Below are positions 36,409-49,225 of a stretch of DNA of 64,000 nt, piece after piece. Under the pieces are notes generated by a model. That model was not told where the DNA came from. It saw nothing but the letters and a program-made list of their open reading frames with translations, and made no database searches. Source of the stretch: Heliocidaris erythrogramma. Taxonomy: Eukaryota; Echinodermata; Echinoidea; Camarodonta; Echinometridae. Both the position numbers and the translations under genes were made by a program. Where the stretch lies: positions 55,704,643 to 55,768,642 of the forward strand of contig CM046853.1 of NCBI GenBank assembly GCA_025617745.1, in the 5' to 3' direction. Each line of letters begins with the position of its first letter. The first letter of the stretch is position 1.

Positions 36409-37000
36409 TATAATGCATTAATTTTCACCTCAATTTCGTCTAGTACAGGCCTCCTGTATTGAGAAGTTCTTTGTTCAATATTAGCCTGTTATACTCTGGT
36501 TTGGTAAAGGACAGGAAGTCAGGATGTATACAACTGGAAGCATGTATTGAATAAAGGGATGGGAGGGAGAATTTGTATTTCTCAAAAATTTTGACAACAG
36601 TTAAAAATCACATGGAAGTGATGGAACCCTACATGGAGGTCTAGAGAGGCCAAGCATTGCTGTACATTTTAGTTAACCCAACATACTACACGTAGGCCTA
36701 TGTATATTGTTTACTGTACAAGTTTTTTACGAATTTCTACACTGCATGTTCACTGATGACAAATTAATGTTTACATGAATGCCCTACATGTACATGTACA
36801 TGTACACATGGAATGTTCATAATTGTAAATCATAAGAAATTAATACTGTAATGACACTATATGACAAAGGCTGTATGCTTTGTCCCCCAATATGAAGTAA
36901 GGCCTATTGATAGTGTAAGACACTATACAAATAAAATCATGTGTGCTTCATGTTGTCCATCCAAGAGAATCAGTTTCCAAGAATACTGAAATAGACCTAT

Positions 37001-37150
37001 TTGTAAACGTGGAATATTTCGCATATTTCGTGCCACGACATTAAAGTTGCGCAAAAAATAAAGACACATGAACAGTTTTGTATATTGTATTCTTTTGCCC
37101 ATGAGCCGAGTGTGAAAAATTAATCACATGAAAATTTCCACTTTTACAGT
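37001..37150. mobile_element. Small MITE, about 150 bp, ends GTAAAMGTGGAA
   Basis: Left GTAAACGTGGAATATTTC pairs with the right end, read inverted as GTAAAAGTGGAAATTTTC. The interior is AT-rich with TTTCGC words, similar in style to the elements at 28.5 and 45.1 kb. Confidence 0.5.
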
Positions 37151-37912
37151 ACTCCATAGGCAAAATCTACTCATTTAGAATATTGGATCATTCGGATGCC
37201 AGTATTGACATTCTACATGCATTGCAGCACTATATACATGGAGCTTGGTAGAGTTCTGTGTAGTACACCTGAAGTACATGTACATCTCTAAAATTGGCTT
37301 TGAGTCAGAAAACATTAATTACATTCTACTGATCACTGTTGAGGAGGATACCCCTTCCCTCCTCAAATCATCCAAGAGAGGGCCTCCTAAATCCATTATT
37401 CATCTTGGATGACTCATAATCTTATATTGAGGCTTCTTACGTCTCTCCTACGTCTCTCTCTCTCTCACCTACGCACCATCCATCTTGCTCCCAGAAGTGT
37501 TTGCGGTAGATGATGCGATCCGGAGACTAGTCTGTCTCCATGCAGTCCGTTGTTATCATCAAGGATCGTCGGTCATTCTGGCGTTACCCCTAATAAGCCT
37601 ATCAATTACAAAATAGCTTCTAGCCATTACAGACAGCGGACTGTGTCTATTCTTAAATACTGCATTCTTAATAAATTTGTCAACTTGCAGCTTCCAAAAA
37701 AGAAAACATAACAGACTTTCCATCAAGGCACCAACTTATAAAACATTTCTAGCTGAATCTACATGTTTGATGTAAAATTAGCTTACCCTATAAAAAAAAC
37801 ACGAAACTATTAAAAGAATTGAAGCCAATTATGCTTTGCAAGACTTTACTATGAGCTAAACCCATGTAAATGAATGCTATTATTCGTATACCTGATAGAT
37901 AGGTGATGTTAA

Positions 37913-38516
37913 AGGAGTATTCCGGCCTGAAAATAATATTAATTCAATGAATAGATTAAAATTAAACAAGCAAAACAATGAAAATTTCATCGAAATCCGA
38001 TAAAAAATAACGAAGTTATTGAATTTTTAAGTTTTGCATTATTTTGGGAAACAGTTCTATGCATGTCATCATGAATATGTAATGAGTGAGCTGATGATGT
38101 CACGTCCCCACTTTCCTTTTTTAACTATATTATATGAAATCTTCATTATTTCATTTTTTCATACATATCTATAAAAAATATCTCCCTTGTAACAAAAAAA
38201 GTTACAGCAATGATGAACTTACACATTAAATAAGGAGTCGGTCCTTTTAGTTAAATAGGCTTGGAGCAAAAAAAATGAATAATTGCAATTTCATATAATA
38301 AAATACAAAAGAAAAAGTGGGGATATGACATCATCAGCTCACTCATTGCATATTCATGAGGACGTGAATATAACTGTTTTACCAAAATAATGCAAAATTT
38401 AAAAATTACATAACTTCATTATTTTTCATCAGATTTCGATGAAATTTTCAGTGATTTGTTTGTTTAATTTTACTCTATTTATTCAATTCATATTAATTTC
38501 AGGCTGGAGTACCCCT
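37913..38516. mobile_element. TTAA-flanked non-autonomous element, 604 bp, long TIRs
   Basis: TTAA flanks both ends exactly. The ends are AGGAGTATTCCGGCCTGAAA and, read inverted, AGGGGTACTCCAGCCTGAAA. The inverted arms extend about 220 bases with good similarity (for example ATTTCATCGAAATC against its inverse, and GATGATGTCA near the inner ends). No transposase frame. A TTAA target is used by piggyBac and Kolobok, so this is a non-autonomous member of one of those groups. Its ends do not visibly match the arms of the 13-25 kb unit. Confidence 0.85.
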
Positions 38517-41500
38517 TTAAATTTCTTCATGATATTGAGTATGTAAGTCTGATATCTTTAAATGACAAGAAACAGGTATCAGCAGGGTGCTTTTACATGG
38601 AGCCAAACCCTTTATTCTGTCTGGTATGGAATTATCACAGAGAAACTGGAAATATGCCAGATTTTGCTGCATTTGCAATATTTGTATAGTCTAAGAATTC
38701 CAACATTGTGAACCCATATTACAATGTATGTGGCGCAATAGTACACAGCATGCATTGTCATTTTCTAAGTGTTCTAAATGTACAATGCACATTGTGTAAA
38801 TGTTTGCTAAATGTTGATGGGTCTCTTTCAAGAACTTCACAATGCGTAGTTATCACCATGTATATAAACAAAAGTTTATGAATATAATATTATATGGATT
38901 GCATTAACAATGTATTCAAAGTTTCAAATTGAAACTACATGTATAACATTGAACTGTATACATGCATGGTGTTTCAGACAGAATTATAATTCATCAAGCA
39001 TACCGGTAGATTGGAATAATTTACTGTTATCTTGGTTCACTATAGGATTAAAAAAAGAAAAACAACAATCGTTCTACATACAGATTGAAAAAACTTAAAC
39101 ATGTATGTATGATAATTGTTTTTATACAAATTTGAAATGTTAACATGAACATGTATGCCTTCAGGCTTCATCTACATGTATACCTTCTAAGAAGCCTATT
39201 TTTAGCAATTCGTTACATCACCAAACAGATAATAATTAATTTTGCCCATATCTAAATCATAATAACACATTTCTGTTTCACTCTGTTTATCATCAACCTT
39301 GTCCTTGGATGATTGGATTTTTAGTGTTGGTTAAACACCAGCTATTTCCTATAGCTATTCCAATGCCAATTGCACCACATGACAAAACTGAAAAAGTACA
39401 GTTAAATCATCAATTAAATCATCAATCTAAAATAAATACTGTACTACTGTATCAATTAAATATCATACAAAATTTCTCCTCTAACATACTGTACATGTAA
39501 TGTACCCGCCAACCATTATGTAAACCGTGATTAAACTAGAGGATGGGAAATAGTTAAAGAGGTTTGGGCCTCCCAGGCTCCAAAATGGCTCCAGATGCTG
39601 TGATCTCACCACGGCATCCCTTTAACCTCAAGCTCTTGAGGAGCCAAGGTACCAATGTTCTAAAAACTAAATGTACAAACATGTAGGGTCCGATGTTACT
39701 TGCCGTGCATTGGCCAGGCTTGTTATGATCTGTTCCGTCAATGAGTTTTCACAAATGCATGCATTGAATACTGTTACATAACTAATCTTTTAGAAATCTC
39801 AGATTTTGGTGAAATGAAATGAGAAATCTACATTCAGCAAAAAATTGCTGTTCCTTTCAATATTCTAATATCTGAAAAAGAAATCCAGTTATCATACATG
39901 CAAATATATAATAATAATAATAATAATAATAACTCTTTTTCCAGCGTTAGGGGGAATTCTTTTCATTTCAGCCTATTGTTATTATTCCCCTTAACGCACG
40001 GTTTCTTTCCCCGCAACGTCGAATTTCTTTGGGACGGAATAAACCGCATTGTTAGGAAATAATGTTGTAATAATAATAATTATAATAATAATTAATAATA
40101 TGTCTTGTTTATCCAGGGTAGCCTCATCAGTACTAAATACTGTTCTACCTGAGGGCCCTGCATATGAGACAGGAAAGTTGGCATGACCCATTTTACTCCT
40201 CAATCTCAATCCTATCAACTTACTGCACTTTTCAAATTTGTTCATCAGTTGATAACGATACCAACAAAATTAACCTATAAACTATATATGTATGTGCATA
40301 TAAATGTGTTATACAATACGTCTGCATCATTTCCTAAAGCATTATTTTTAAAAGAGCAAAGGCACATCCCTTTCTATTTCTAATGAATTAAGCAGATACC
40401 TATCTGGAGCCCTTCAAAGCTGACCGCACACACATGGGAAAGAAACTCATGGACAAACTGTTGATCTTTCATGGTCAGAATATGAATAAAGGCATGGAAA
40501 GTCCTCACCTATTATGCATCCATATATGAGCTCATCTCTAAGTTCATGGTTAGGCTGCAGACTAGGGATTAGCAATCCATCATGGTGTGTTGATAGAAGT
40601 GCCAAAAATATCAGACAAAAATGTTGTATGGAACATGAACTGTACTTCTGAACAGCATCTACAAATACTATATCGATCTATCAAGTTTCTATAACTTATA
40701 TTTGTACACGATCAAATACAGTATCCAACATGAAGACCGTAAACACGCTGTATTTATGCACATATGTTGCGTTAAATGAATAAGAGCATGATCACCAGTA
40801 ACTCATAAGAAAACAAATCATGAAGGCCTGGCACATGTACATGTACTATAGTCCAACCTTCAAGTATTCATGCCATTTACATACACTGTACATTGTATGT
40901 AGGCCTATATAATTGATACTATCCGTAAGTGCAAATTTACACAAATTCTCAACAAAAAAAAATTATACAACATATAGACTATTCCTGTTTAACTCATTCA
41001 AAACATGATCTCTGTGGGTCTCTGTTACATACAATGTCTTGAAAGGGTTAAACACCACTGCATGGGAATCGCCATCTCAATACACCCAAAGTGCTACACA
41101 ACAAGACCTGTCTAGTCCACAGGTAATTAGCAATTACATCTGATTGATTGGATTAAGGCTAATGAGGTGAGGTGGGCAAGACTGTAATGGTTGGACAAAG
41201 CAATGAAATCCTAAGTAGGAAATCCGGATGATCTAATTGCCAATTGGATTTGAATCTTTGATACCTCCTGTTTCATTAATGATCTATTAAAAAGAACAGA
41301 AGACTACTGTCATCTGCAGTTACAAAGTGATAACTGCATTTGTTATATAGCAGACTAGCAGTGATGTCTTGATGCATGTTAGCAGCTAGTTAGTTGATGT
41401 GAACAAATGATGAATGTTATTTTGATTTTGGAATGATAGCATAATTTGTAAATAAAATAATGATAGTGATGTGAGAATGGTAATATGTTATTGATTATTG

Positions 41501-41767
41501 AACATTTGTTCAAGCTTGAATAAATGTACAATATATACATTGTATATCAGTTGAGATCCGCAATAGAAATTTCAAGTTGCAAATAGGCCTTGCAGGTTCA
41601 AGGAGGCAAATCAGACACAAAAATAAATATCATTACCGTAATTCAACTTTTAAAGACTGATATGTAATCATACCCTTAAAAAAAGACTTTCAAAAGGAAC
41701 ATGTAATTTCAGGATTTTAACTTGCAATAACTATTTACAAATTTAATATTGGAAGCTGATACATGTA
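38517..41767. other. Non-coding stretch with (TAA)n runs
   Basis: AT-rich, no supported exon. TAA microsatellites occur at about 39909-39932 and 40069-40100; the second is followed by a less AT-rich block around 40100-40190 that looks like a dispersed-repeat fragment. Confidence 0.4.
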
Positions 41768-42247
41768 TTTCGAATAGCTGTATGAGCTCCTTGGCTTATC
41801 AATCTGGTACTGGCCTACGGAGCTGTACATGGGATCCATATACTGTGTGTGGAGAGAGCTATCAACAAAAAAAACGATCTAGGTTTTATTTACCTCGACA
41901 AGTCACCTATATATATATGGGACTACACAAATCTTACATCACATGTGTAGTCCCATATACAAGTTACATGTACATGTCAAGGTAAAAAAAACCTGCTGAT
42001 TTTTTTCTTTTTGTTTTTCTTTTTTATTCATTCAATTTTTACAATCTTAGTTGATCCTGGAAGGTAACCCATTTAGCAAACTCCGAGGGTGGTTTGCATG
42101 GCTAACAGTATGTGGGAAATGGTGATATTTAGATCTATTTTTTTTTTGTGATAGCTCTCTCCACACACAGTATATGGATCCCATGTACAGCTCCGTAGGC
42201 CAGTACCAGATTGATAAGCTAAGGAGCTCGTACAGCTATATTTCGAA
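41768..42247. repeat. Foldback element with arms of about 113 bp
   Basis: The arms at 41768-41880 and 42131-42247 are inverted copies with very few differences, including TACTGGCCTACGGAGCTGTA and ATACTGTGTGTGGAGAGAGC. A second smaller inverted repeat (TATGGGACTACACA and its complement) sits inside near 41917-41960. No transposase frame. The whole could form a cruciform or a long hairpin RNA. Confidence 0.85.
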
Positions 42248-42907
42248 TATAATACAATACCAACATGGAACAAAAAAAGTAAATATAATGTACCGGTATA
42301 CAGTAAAATCATTTTTGGTAAAGGACAAATCACATATTCAATGTTAAAAGTTTCACCTGATGTTTGATCTTAAGCATGTACAATATTTATGTTTGAACTT
42401 TGATATGTGAAAATAATGCAGTTTTATTTCTAATCAGACCTTTCAATCATATCAGAAAACAAAAATTACCAATGCAGTAGCTACTTTTAGGTCCAGAGAT
42501 GCAGGCAAGATGCAAAATTATTTGCACTGATTTGAAATACAAAATGTACCGTAAATCTGAATATACTTGTATGCCATCATACATATTATCTGAGTGTATT
42601 GCATACAAGTCTTGTCCACATTCCTGTAAGAAGCTACCATTATACAGTGTACATGTAGGTCTATAATTGCATTGTCATAATGATGTGATACTGAAAATGA
42701 GATGCATTAAAAATAATAATAATCTTCTAAAGTCGTAGTAAAGCAACAAAAAAAATCCATCTTTTCTCCCATGATTTATTAATGCAGTAATGAATTTTTT
42801 ATTCAAAAACAAAACAGAGGAAAGCGGTTTTCAACGTAAAAGTATTTTTTTTAAACTTGAAATGTTACCTGTAGTGCAGGCCTGTAAACATCATAGTATA
42901 TACTTAC

Positions 42908-43683
42908 ATGTACATCGAAGGCACTGTTTATAAAATCCCCATATCAGTTCTCCACATTTATCACACCACGTGATGATGTTCAAAAGTTGCGTCGGCACAA
43001 ATTTGTGTCCTTCACCAGCATCACCTTCCCTTCCATCGTCTACATATACCCCTTCCCCATTCATACTTTCATTAATCAGAGGATAGGGTTCACAAAACGA
43101 TGTGTGGTCTTGAAAAGATGAAAAGGAATCGTTACTGAGATCTCCATCAACACTGGAGGAGTTTCTTCTGTTGTTGTTATCATTATGTGTTGGCACCGGT
43201 TGGTATTTTTTCCATGGTTGAAAGTAGCTGCTTATTCCTGCAAAAATTCCTCGTCTCTGACCGTTACTGTTGGCGTTGGACACAGGATGCCCTTCAAGAT
43301 GGTCTATCGAGTCGAAAAAGTCTTCGTCATAGTCATCCGATGACGACTCCCCAAACCCCTTGGAGTTGGAAATAGTCTGCATTTCAAAATACTCTGACAT
43401 CCTGTTGAACATCCCCCCTATTGAACTGACAACAAAGTTGGAGGATGTTGCGGCGATGTTGCCGATTGGGCCCCGCTGACTTGCAAGGAGATTGCTGTTG
43501 TCGTTGGCGACCGTTTCTGGTCCTACTCCTACAGCTGGCAGTGATGTTGTTGTTGTTGCTGCGGCTGGAGCTGCCGTCACGACTGCAGCTGCCTGCCGCT
43601 CGGTACTCATAATTTCCGCGACCTCTGTGCGCCTAGCTACACTACACACTTCCTCTCCTGAAAAATTTGTTGGCCTAGAATCG
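42908..43683 (-). CDS. 5' coding exon of a C1-domain gene, RASSF1/5-like (partial)
   Basis: The exon lies between an acceptor (TTCTATTTCCAG, above 43683) and a strong donor (ACAT|GTAAGT, below 42908). The likely start is the Met at 43610 (MSTERQAAAVV), giving 234 codons plus one base. Residues 1-50 are Ala/Thr-rich, 85-190 are Ser/Asp/Asn-rich and probably disordered. The end, about residues 205-234, begins a C1 zinc finger: HKFVP...TWCDKCGELIWGFYKQCLRCT, broken at the exon end. TWCDxCGxxIWG is characteristic of the C1 domain of RASSF1/RASSF5 Ras-association proteins, which act in Ras/Hippo signalling. The rest of C1 and any RA or SARAH domain must be in downstream exons at lower coordinates, which I could not find. 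Other C1 proteins are possible. Confidence 0.7.
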
Positions 43684-43801
43684 CTGGAAATAGAACAGAG
43701 AAAAGGTGTCAATTAATCAATAATAATCTTGATAACATTACGAAATACAACCGCGTGTAACATACGATAGTTAGTTTCCACTAAATCTTGTATTTACTCA
43801 C

Positions 43802-43870
43802 TTTCAGTTCGTGTTCAGCGTCGGTTGTCTGAAATATCCTCCATGCCTCTCGATAAATTTCTCCGATTTT
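43802..43870 (-). other. Candidate 5' UTR exon of the C1-domain gene
   Basis: On the minus strand, GACGCTGAACACGAACTGAAA is followed by a GTGAGT donor at 43801-43796. It carries a nine-codon upstream frame (MEDISDNRR then stop). This fits an untranslated first exon spliced to the acceptor above 43683. Its 5' limit is a guess. Confidence 0.4.
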
Positions 43871-46800
43871 AATCTTCAGAAAACGTGCTTATTCTCTATT
43901 CAAGGCGAATGTCAAGATAGTTATCTGTTCTTCGAGCAAAAAATTACATGATAATTCGTAAAAAGTATTTATTTGTATGTTTCGGTATCACAGATTTATT
44001 ACGAAAGCAGATAATTTGCAGATGTTTAATATTTAACCGTTTTAATGAATTTTATTGGGTGGAAAATTTAATTTTCTAGCTAAAAGACAACTTGAAGGAA
44101 GAATATTGTAATGCAAGATCATAACTTTTATCATTTTCAGGATATGGAAATCAATATCATGGTTCCACTCATATATTTTTTCACAGTTTTAGAATGTATT
44201 TGAGTCTTGACGTTAGCTAACTGTAAGAAGGGTTTATTTGGCTGCAGGAGAGGAAAATCAAGTAGGAAGAACCATCCGAATGGAATAAGATTAAGTGAGG
44301 ATCGAAGAGAAGATAGGTACAGAGTGATCAGAAAGAGGATTAATGAAGATAACATAAGGGATAGAAAACACAGTTGTTAATGACAGATCTCTTCCTTCAA
44401 TGACAAATTAGCTTTCTCCACTGCAGTCCTCCCTTTATTCCTTCCCTTTATGGTCTTTATTTGGTCTATTAAATACCCTTTTTTTTCTATCTGAGTTCTG
44501 ACTATCATATGACCGCTTTGTGGGAAACTTATCATGACATGACTTGATGACAATAATCTTACCCAGGCCTATTTTATTCATGTTTTATTGTTTCCTTGAG
44601 TGTATAGCCTCCACGTTCACTAATAATATGTTATAGTTATCGGATCAGTCTTTTTCTTTTTTAGCATGCAGTATTGCATGCAGTTTGGTTTCGAAGCGAC
44701 TGTCATTTATATCGCTGCTCTCAGCGATATAATCTTCCAAAACTTTGCAATGGTATAATTATGTTGTCATTTAATCTCTCATATTTTTTCCAACAGTTTA
44801 GATAAAACTGGCAACGGTACGTTGACAGATTCAATCATGACAGGTTAAAGAATAATATAATGGATTTCATATTTTAATCATACCTGTCATGGTGAGATTC
44901 CTATGGTGTTGAGACTTCATTAAGGCTGAAATAATCAATGCAATTAAGTATCTCAGTTTTAATAAATACAAGTACTTCGGTGCTCTGTTTATTTCTTCTT
45001 CTTTTTTTTGCATGAATTTATAGGACTGTATAGTATATATAAGTGGTTATTTTCGCGGTGGTTTTATTTTCGCGATTTTTGCGAGTCAGTACTCACGAAA
45101 ATTTCCACTTCGATATATCGATGTTTATAGTAACAAAAATATCACAAAAATTGCGAAATTAAATCCTCGCGAATTTCCAAATCGTGAAATAATCTGTACG
45201 CGAAATATATGCCGTATGATATTTTGAACATTTGCAGAAACATCCGGTAAATGGTTTTATGCCAAAATGTATTTTATTTTCGTGCATGACCAATATAATT
45301 GAATTTAATTTAATATAATTGATAGACCTAAGACCTTGGTTTCAGAATCAGTTTTGCATACTTACGCAGATTTTAATTGTCTAGGTATATTATGTAACTA
45401 GCCATGATTATTTTGTTTTGTAATGCTGCATATAATTATAGTCCCTTGCAGGCGCCGCGTGGATCACAGAAGCCTTTCTCTTTCTCTATACAATGAGCCT
45501 ATACAGTAATTTTCTGACAAGCCACTTTGTGTTTTTCTTCATGTTACCCGCTTTGGGCCGATAACAATATACTTCATATTTTGATGTTTAACGTGGTAAA
45601 TTGGTTTCATTTTATATAGGGGTATTCTACAGTATAACCAAACACTCACAAGCCCCCCCCCCCCCCCCCCCGCCCAAAAAAAAATACAACATATACGATA
45701 TAGGTCTATACTGATCTGAACCGTTTCAAAATCAGTGGCTGCGTAGTTGACATCCCAATCCCACAGTGGAAGAATTCTGCCCCTGTTTTTACTTTATGGA
45801 TACGCCATGCACTGTGAAAAGATGAAGTGCATGCAGGCACATTGGACGTTCTGGGCTCTGCGGACCAATTTTAGAAGTGGGGTGCTTAAAGTGAAGGGGG
45901 TTCCTATATAGCGGATGGATCCATGCAGTCAATCGGTTTAGAAAAAAAAGATGCCCACACACATATTTTACTCTTCTACGAACATTATTTTTTTTTTGGG
46001 GGGGGGGGGAGTGGTGCAATGACTTTGAATTCAAGCGTTTATCGAGGCCGATTTCCAAATTCGCTCACTTGCACATTCGCTCGCGAATATTAATTTTGTC
46101 CCCTTTTTATTTGGTTGGTTTACTTATTTTGCATTTTGAAGGGTACAGTAATGTATGAATGGCAGTATCAGAGAAAGTATCAACCTCGCTTTGCTTGCTG
46201 GGATTATTACCATTTTCATAAAATTATGATAACATATCAAAAGAAAATTCCTTAGGAAAAATATAGTGTGACAGTATACTGCGTTTCGACGCAAGAGGAC
46301 GTACTTCAAACAAAATCCATGCTCGCTTCAAACGTATGCTATTTCAATATGAATGAATAGAGTTAATTTATTTATATTAAAAAAGAGACTTAAAATGATT
46401 GATATCTACAAAATGGGGTGTATACAGTGACAATTTTGACAAGGGGTAAAGTGGCTGAAAGCTCATTCCCGAATATTAACTTTCCTACTTGTAGGTGCGA
46501 GCGAGTCAAGCGATCGAGCAAACTTACATTTTATTACGTGGTGGAAATGTAATTTTGTCATTAAAATATAATATATATCAGATATATTTTTGAAAATACG
46601 AAAGACCACCTCACTGCCCGAATATACAGTAAAGCTTGAGCAAATACGGTCATTTGGAATTCTCGGGGGGGGGGGGGGGGGGCTGCAGGTTCCAACCTCT
46701 TGCATGCCCGCTTATAATGTATCAACAGGACTTGTAAACCTTCAACTTTGACTTTTGCCGAGGCCGAGTTCAATTTTGAAGTTTGTAGTAGGCTTACCGC

Positions 46801-47040
46801 AAAATCATCCTCTCATTTCAGTCGTGCTAAAAAGCAAGCTTATATGTTACTTCTTTCATTTACCAGAAATGTCACAGCAAAGAGACCTTTCAACTTTAAA
46901 ACGGTGGACCTCAGTTCTTTGGTTCGTTAAAATACCACTTAATAATTCATCATTGAGTTTCATTGTTAACTATAACAATTTCCCTGCTCAATAAAATTGA
47001 AATTGTCTAATATACTATACACGATGAAAGTACAAAATGT
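43871..47040. other. Intergenic stretch
   Basis: No supported exon. It includes a MITE-like block at 45.05-45.21 kb, C or G runs near 45655 and 46666, and ordinary AT-rich sequence. The part just above 43.87 kb should contain the promoter of the C1-domain gene, but no motif was identified. Confidence 0.4.
45046..45215. repeat. MITE-like block rich in TTTTCGCG words
   Basis: Repeated and inverted TTTTCGCG, CACGAAAATTTCC and CGCGAATTTCC words in about 170 bases, similar in style to the elements at 28.5 and 37.0 kb. Ends and duplication not defined. Confidence 0.4.
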
Positions 47041-47068
47041 ACTATCCATCATCCCACTCTCGTCTCCA

Positions 47069-47070
47069 CC

Positions 47071-47133
<63 letters not shown>

Positions 47134-47137
47134 CTCT
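47069..47137 (+). repeat. (CT)n(CA)n microsatellite
   Basis: About ten CT units followed by about twenty CA units and a short CT tail, abutting the left side of a dispersed repeat block. Confidence 0.9.
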
Positions 47138-47655
47138 TGATAAGATAACGGCTCGCACCTTTTTTTTTTGGCAGAAAGTTAGTTCGACCAAGGAACTCCT
47201 TGGTTCGACACCCTTACTGCTTTTCAATTATTTGGAAGCAATACTCATGTAACAGGAGTGGGCGCAGGGAGGGCGCCTTTTTAGCATAATTTGAGAGAAA
47301 GATATAACGGCTCGCACCTTTTTTTAAACAGAAAGTTAGTTCGACGCCCTGACTGCTATTCAATTATTTGGCCGCTATTGCGCTGTACATAACAGGAGTG
47401 GGCGCAGAGAGGGGAATTTTCACCATCCCGCGCAAAGCGCGAAAGCTTCAACGTTTTAGCAAATTTTGAGAGAAAAGTCTAATGGCTGGTATCACCTTTT
47501 TCGCCTTTTTTTTCTCTCACCCCCCCCCCTCCCCCCCGCTTTTTCGCTCTCGCTTTTTTAAATTTTATTTTGTAGTTGGCGTTTTTTTTTGGGGGGGCGA
47601 CCGCCCCATCGCCCCCCCCCCCCCCACCCCCGGCCTGGTTATACACGCCTGACAC
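47138..47655. repeat. Truncated hAT-associated repeat block
   Basis: Three diverged units begin near 47146, 47305 and 47479 with TAACGGCTCG-like words and share AAAGTTAGTTCGACGCCC and CAATTATTTGG with the complete element at 48.4-49.1 kb. It ends at about 47650 with GCCTGGTTATACACGCCTG. No matching left terminus is seen next to the microsatellite, so it looks truncated. Confidence 0.55.
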
Positions 47656-48379
47656 CACAACCAGCTTTGTCTTAGTTTCTTCATCAACTTTTTTATTACC
47701 CATGTTACCTTAGTAATGTTTCATAGTTTTAGATGCAGTTGTGTGTGTTTTGTGATGTTCTGAGGAAGAAAAACAAAACATGAGTGGAAATAAACGAATC
47801 TTGAATCATGAAATTGGACGAAGTGTAAAGCTTGCTTTCCAAATGGGGTTTATCAATATTAACATAATCTTTCAGTTTCGGAATCCGCCTCCTACGAGTT
47901 ATTTGCATTGATTCATTGGAAGTCATATTCTACAAATTTATTAAATACGTACCTCACTTTCATCACAACGCTGTGAAAGGGCTTAAGGAAAGTACAAATG
48001 ATCGGACACTTTCTTGTGTTTCAGAATAATAAGTTTGCCTCTTGTTCTTGCACATGTATTTACAGGGATTTACAAATCGATTCCATTGTTTTAATGATTT
48101 TATTCATTCAATCTTTATGCTAATGAGAATGCTTAGCGACACCAGCTATAAACAATCACTCATAAGATCGTTATCTATATTTAGGGCCTATTAGAGTGTA
48201 TGAGTTTACATGTTTTTGCTTTTCACGGCAGGCCAATGACCTGAAAATGTTTACTTTTATGGAAATTAAAAACCCACTTGATAACTAAGAAAATTCATTT
48301 AGAATTTTTTTTTGGTCCAATGCCTTTACAAAGTTGAGTGACAATACTCTTTGCAGACACATGTCACAACTTTCTAGTT

Positions 48380-49225
48380 TGGGTAAAAAGGGAACATGCA
48401 TGTTTGCAGTGGCGTAGCCACGGTTTTTCAAGAGGGGGGGGGGGGCAGACGTGACGGATCCAACCGCGTAGCCAGGATTTCATTTTAGGGGGCGGTTGTG
48501 AGCACGCGAGGCGTGCAAAATTGGTGATCAGCACGCAAATCGTGCTCCCGGGGGTGCAGGGAGGGGGAGTTTACCCCTCAAAAGCTCTGACGTTTTATAG
48601 AAAATTTGAGAGAAAGATATAACGGCTCGTATAGCACCCTTCGTTTAGGAGGAAATTTAGTTCGACGCCCGGACTGCTTTTCAATTATTTGGACGCAATA
48701 CTGCACGGTAACTATGTAACAGGGGTGGCTGCAGAGAGGGGGAATTCCCCCTTCCCGCGCGAAGTGCGAAAGCTCTGACGTTTTAGCAAATTTGAGAGAA
48801 AAATAACGGCTCATAGCACCTTTTTTTAAGGCGGAAAGTTAGTTCGACGCCCGGACTGCTTTTCAATTATTTGGACGCAATACTGCACTGTATGTAACAG
48901 GGGTGGGTCATGGAAGGGGGAGTTACTTTCCTGCGCGAAGCGCGAAAACTTTGACGTTTTAGCAAATTTGAGAGAGAAAAGTAACGGCTCGTAGCGCCTT
49001 TTTAGGCCTTTTTTCTCTCACTTTCCCTGCTTTTTCGCTTTTTTTTTAAGGGGCTGAATGGGGGAGGGGGCCCCCTGTGCTCCCCCTGGCTACGCCAGTG
49101 TATGTTTGTTAGGTAAAATCCTACACAATATTGGGTAAAATGTACCCCAAAATGGGTAAAATTTACCCACTATTGTGTAATATTTTACCAAACAAACATG
49201 CCTGTTCCCTTTTTTTTTTACACAA
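48380..49225. mobile_element. Older hairpin element split by a hAT-like insertion
   Basis: Sequence left of the insertion (GGGAACATGCATGTTTG) pairs in inverse with CAAACATGCCTGTTCCC at 49195-49211. Between them GGTAAAATCCTACACAATA pairs with TATTGTGTAATATTTTACC. Removing the 48407-49100 insertion restores an about 150-bp palindrome. Confidence 0.6.
48407..49100. mobile_element. hAT-like non-autonomous element, 694 bp, 8-bp duplication
   Basis: Ends CAGTGGCGTAGCCA and, read inverted, CACTGGCGTAGCCA. Flanking octamers CATGTTTG and TATGTTTG agree at seven of eight bases. These are the hallmarks of hAT elements. The interior consists of tandem 178-184-bp units (TAACGGCTC at 48620, 48804, 48982) and no transposase frame. 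Confidence 0.8.

Noticed and set aside
37460-37600. Less AT-rich block with short open stretches on both strands and a GTGAGA donor on the minus strand
   Set aside because: The minus-strand peptide (SPDRIIYRKHFWEQ...) begins right after an in-frame stop with a poor acceptor, and the plus-strand peptide has no start or splice context. It may be a UTR exon but cannot be supported as coding.
40505-40570. Possible 16-codon minus-strand exon between CTGCAG and a GTGAGG donor
   Set aside because: Too short to judge, no domain, and such pairs occur by chance in AT-rich DNA.
47037-47252. Open frames over the CT/CA microsatellite
   Set aside because: Low-complexity artefact without coding context.
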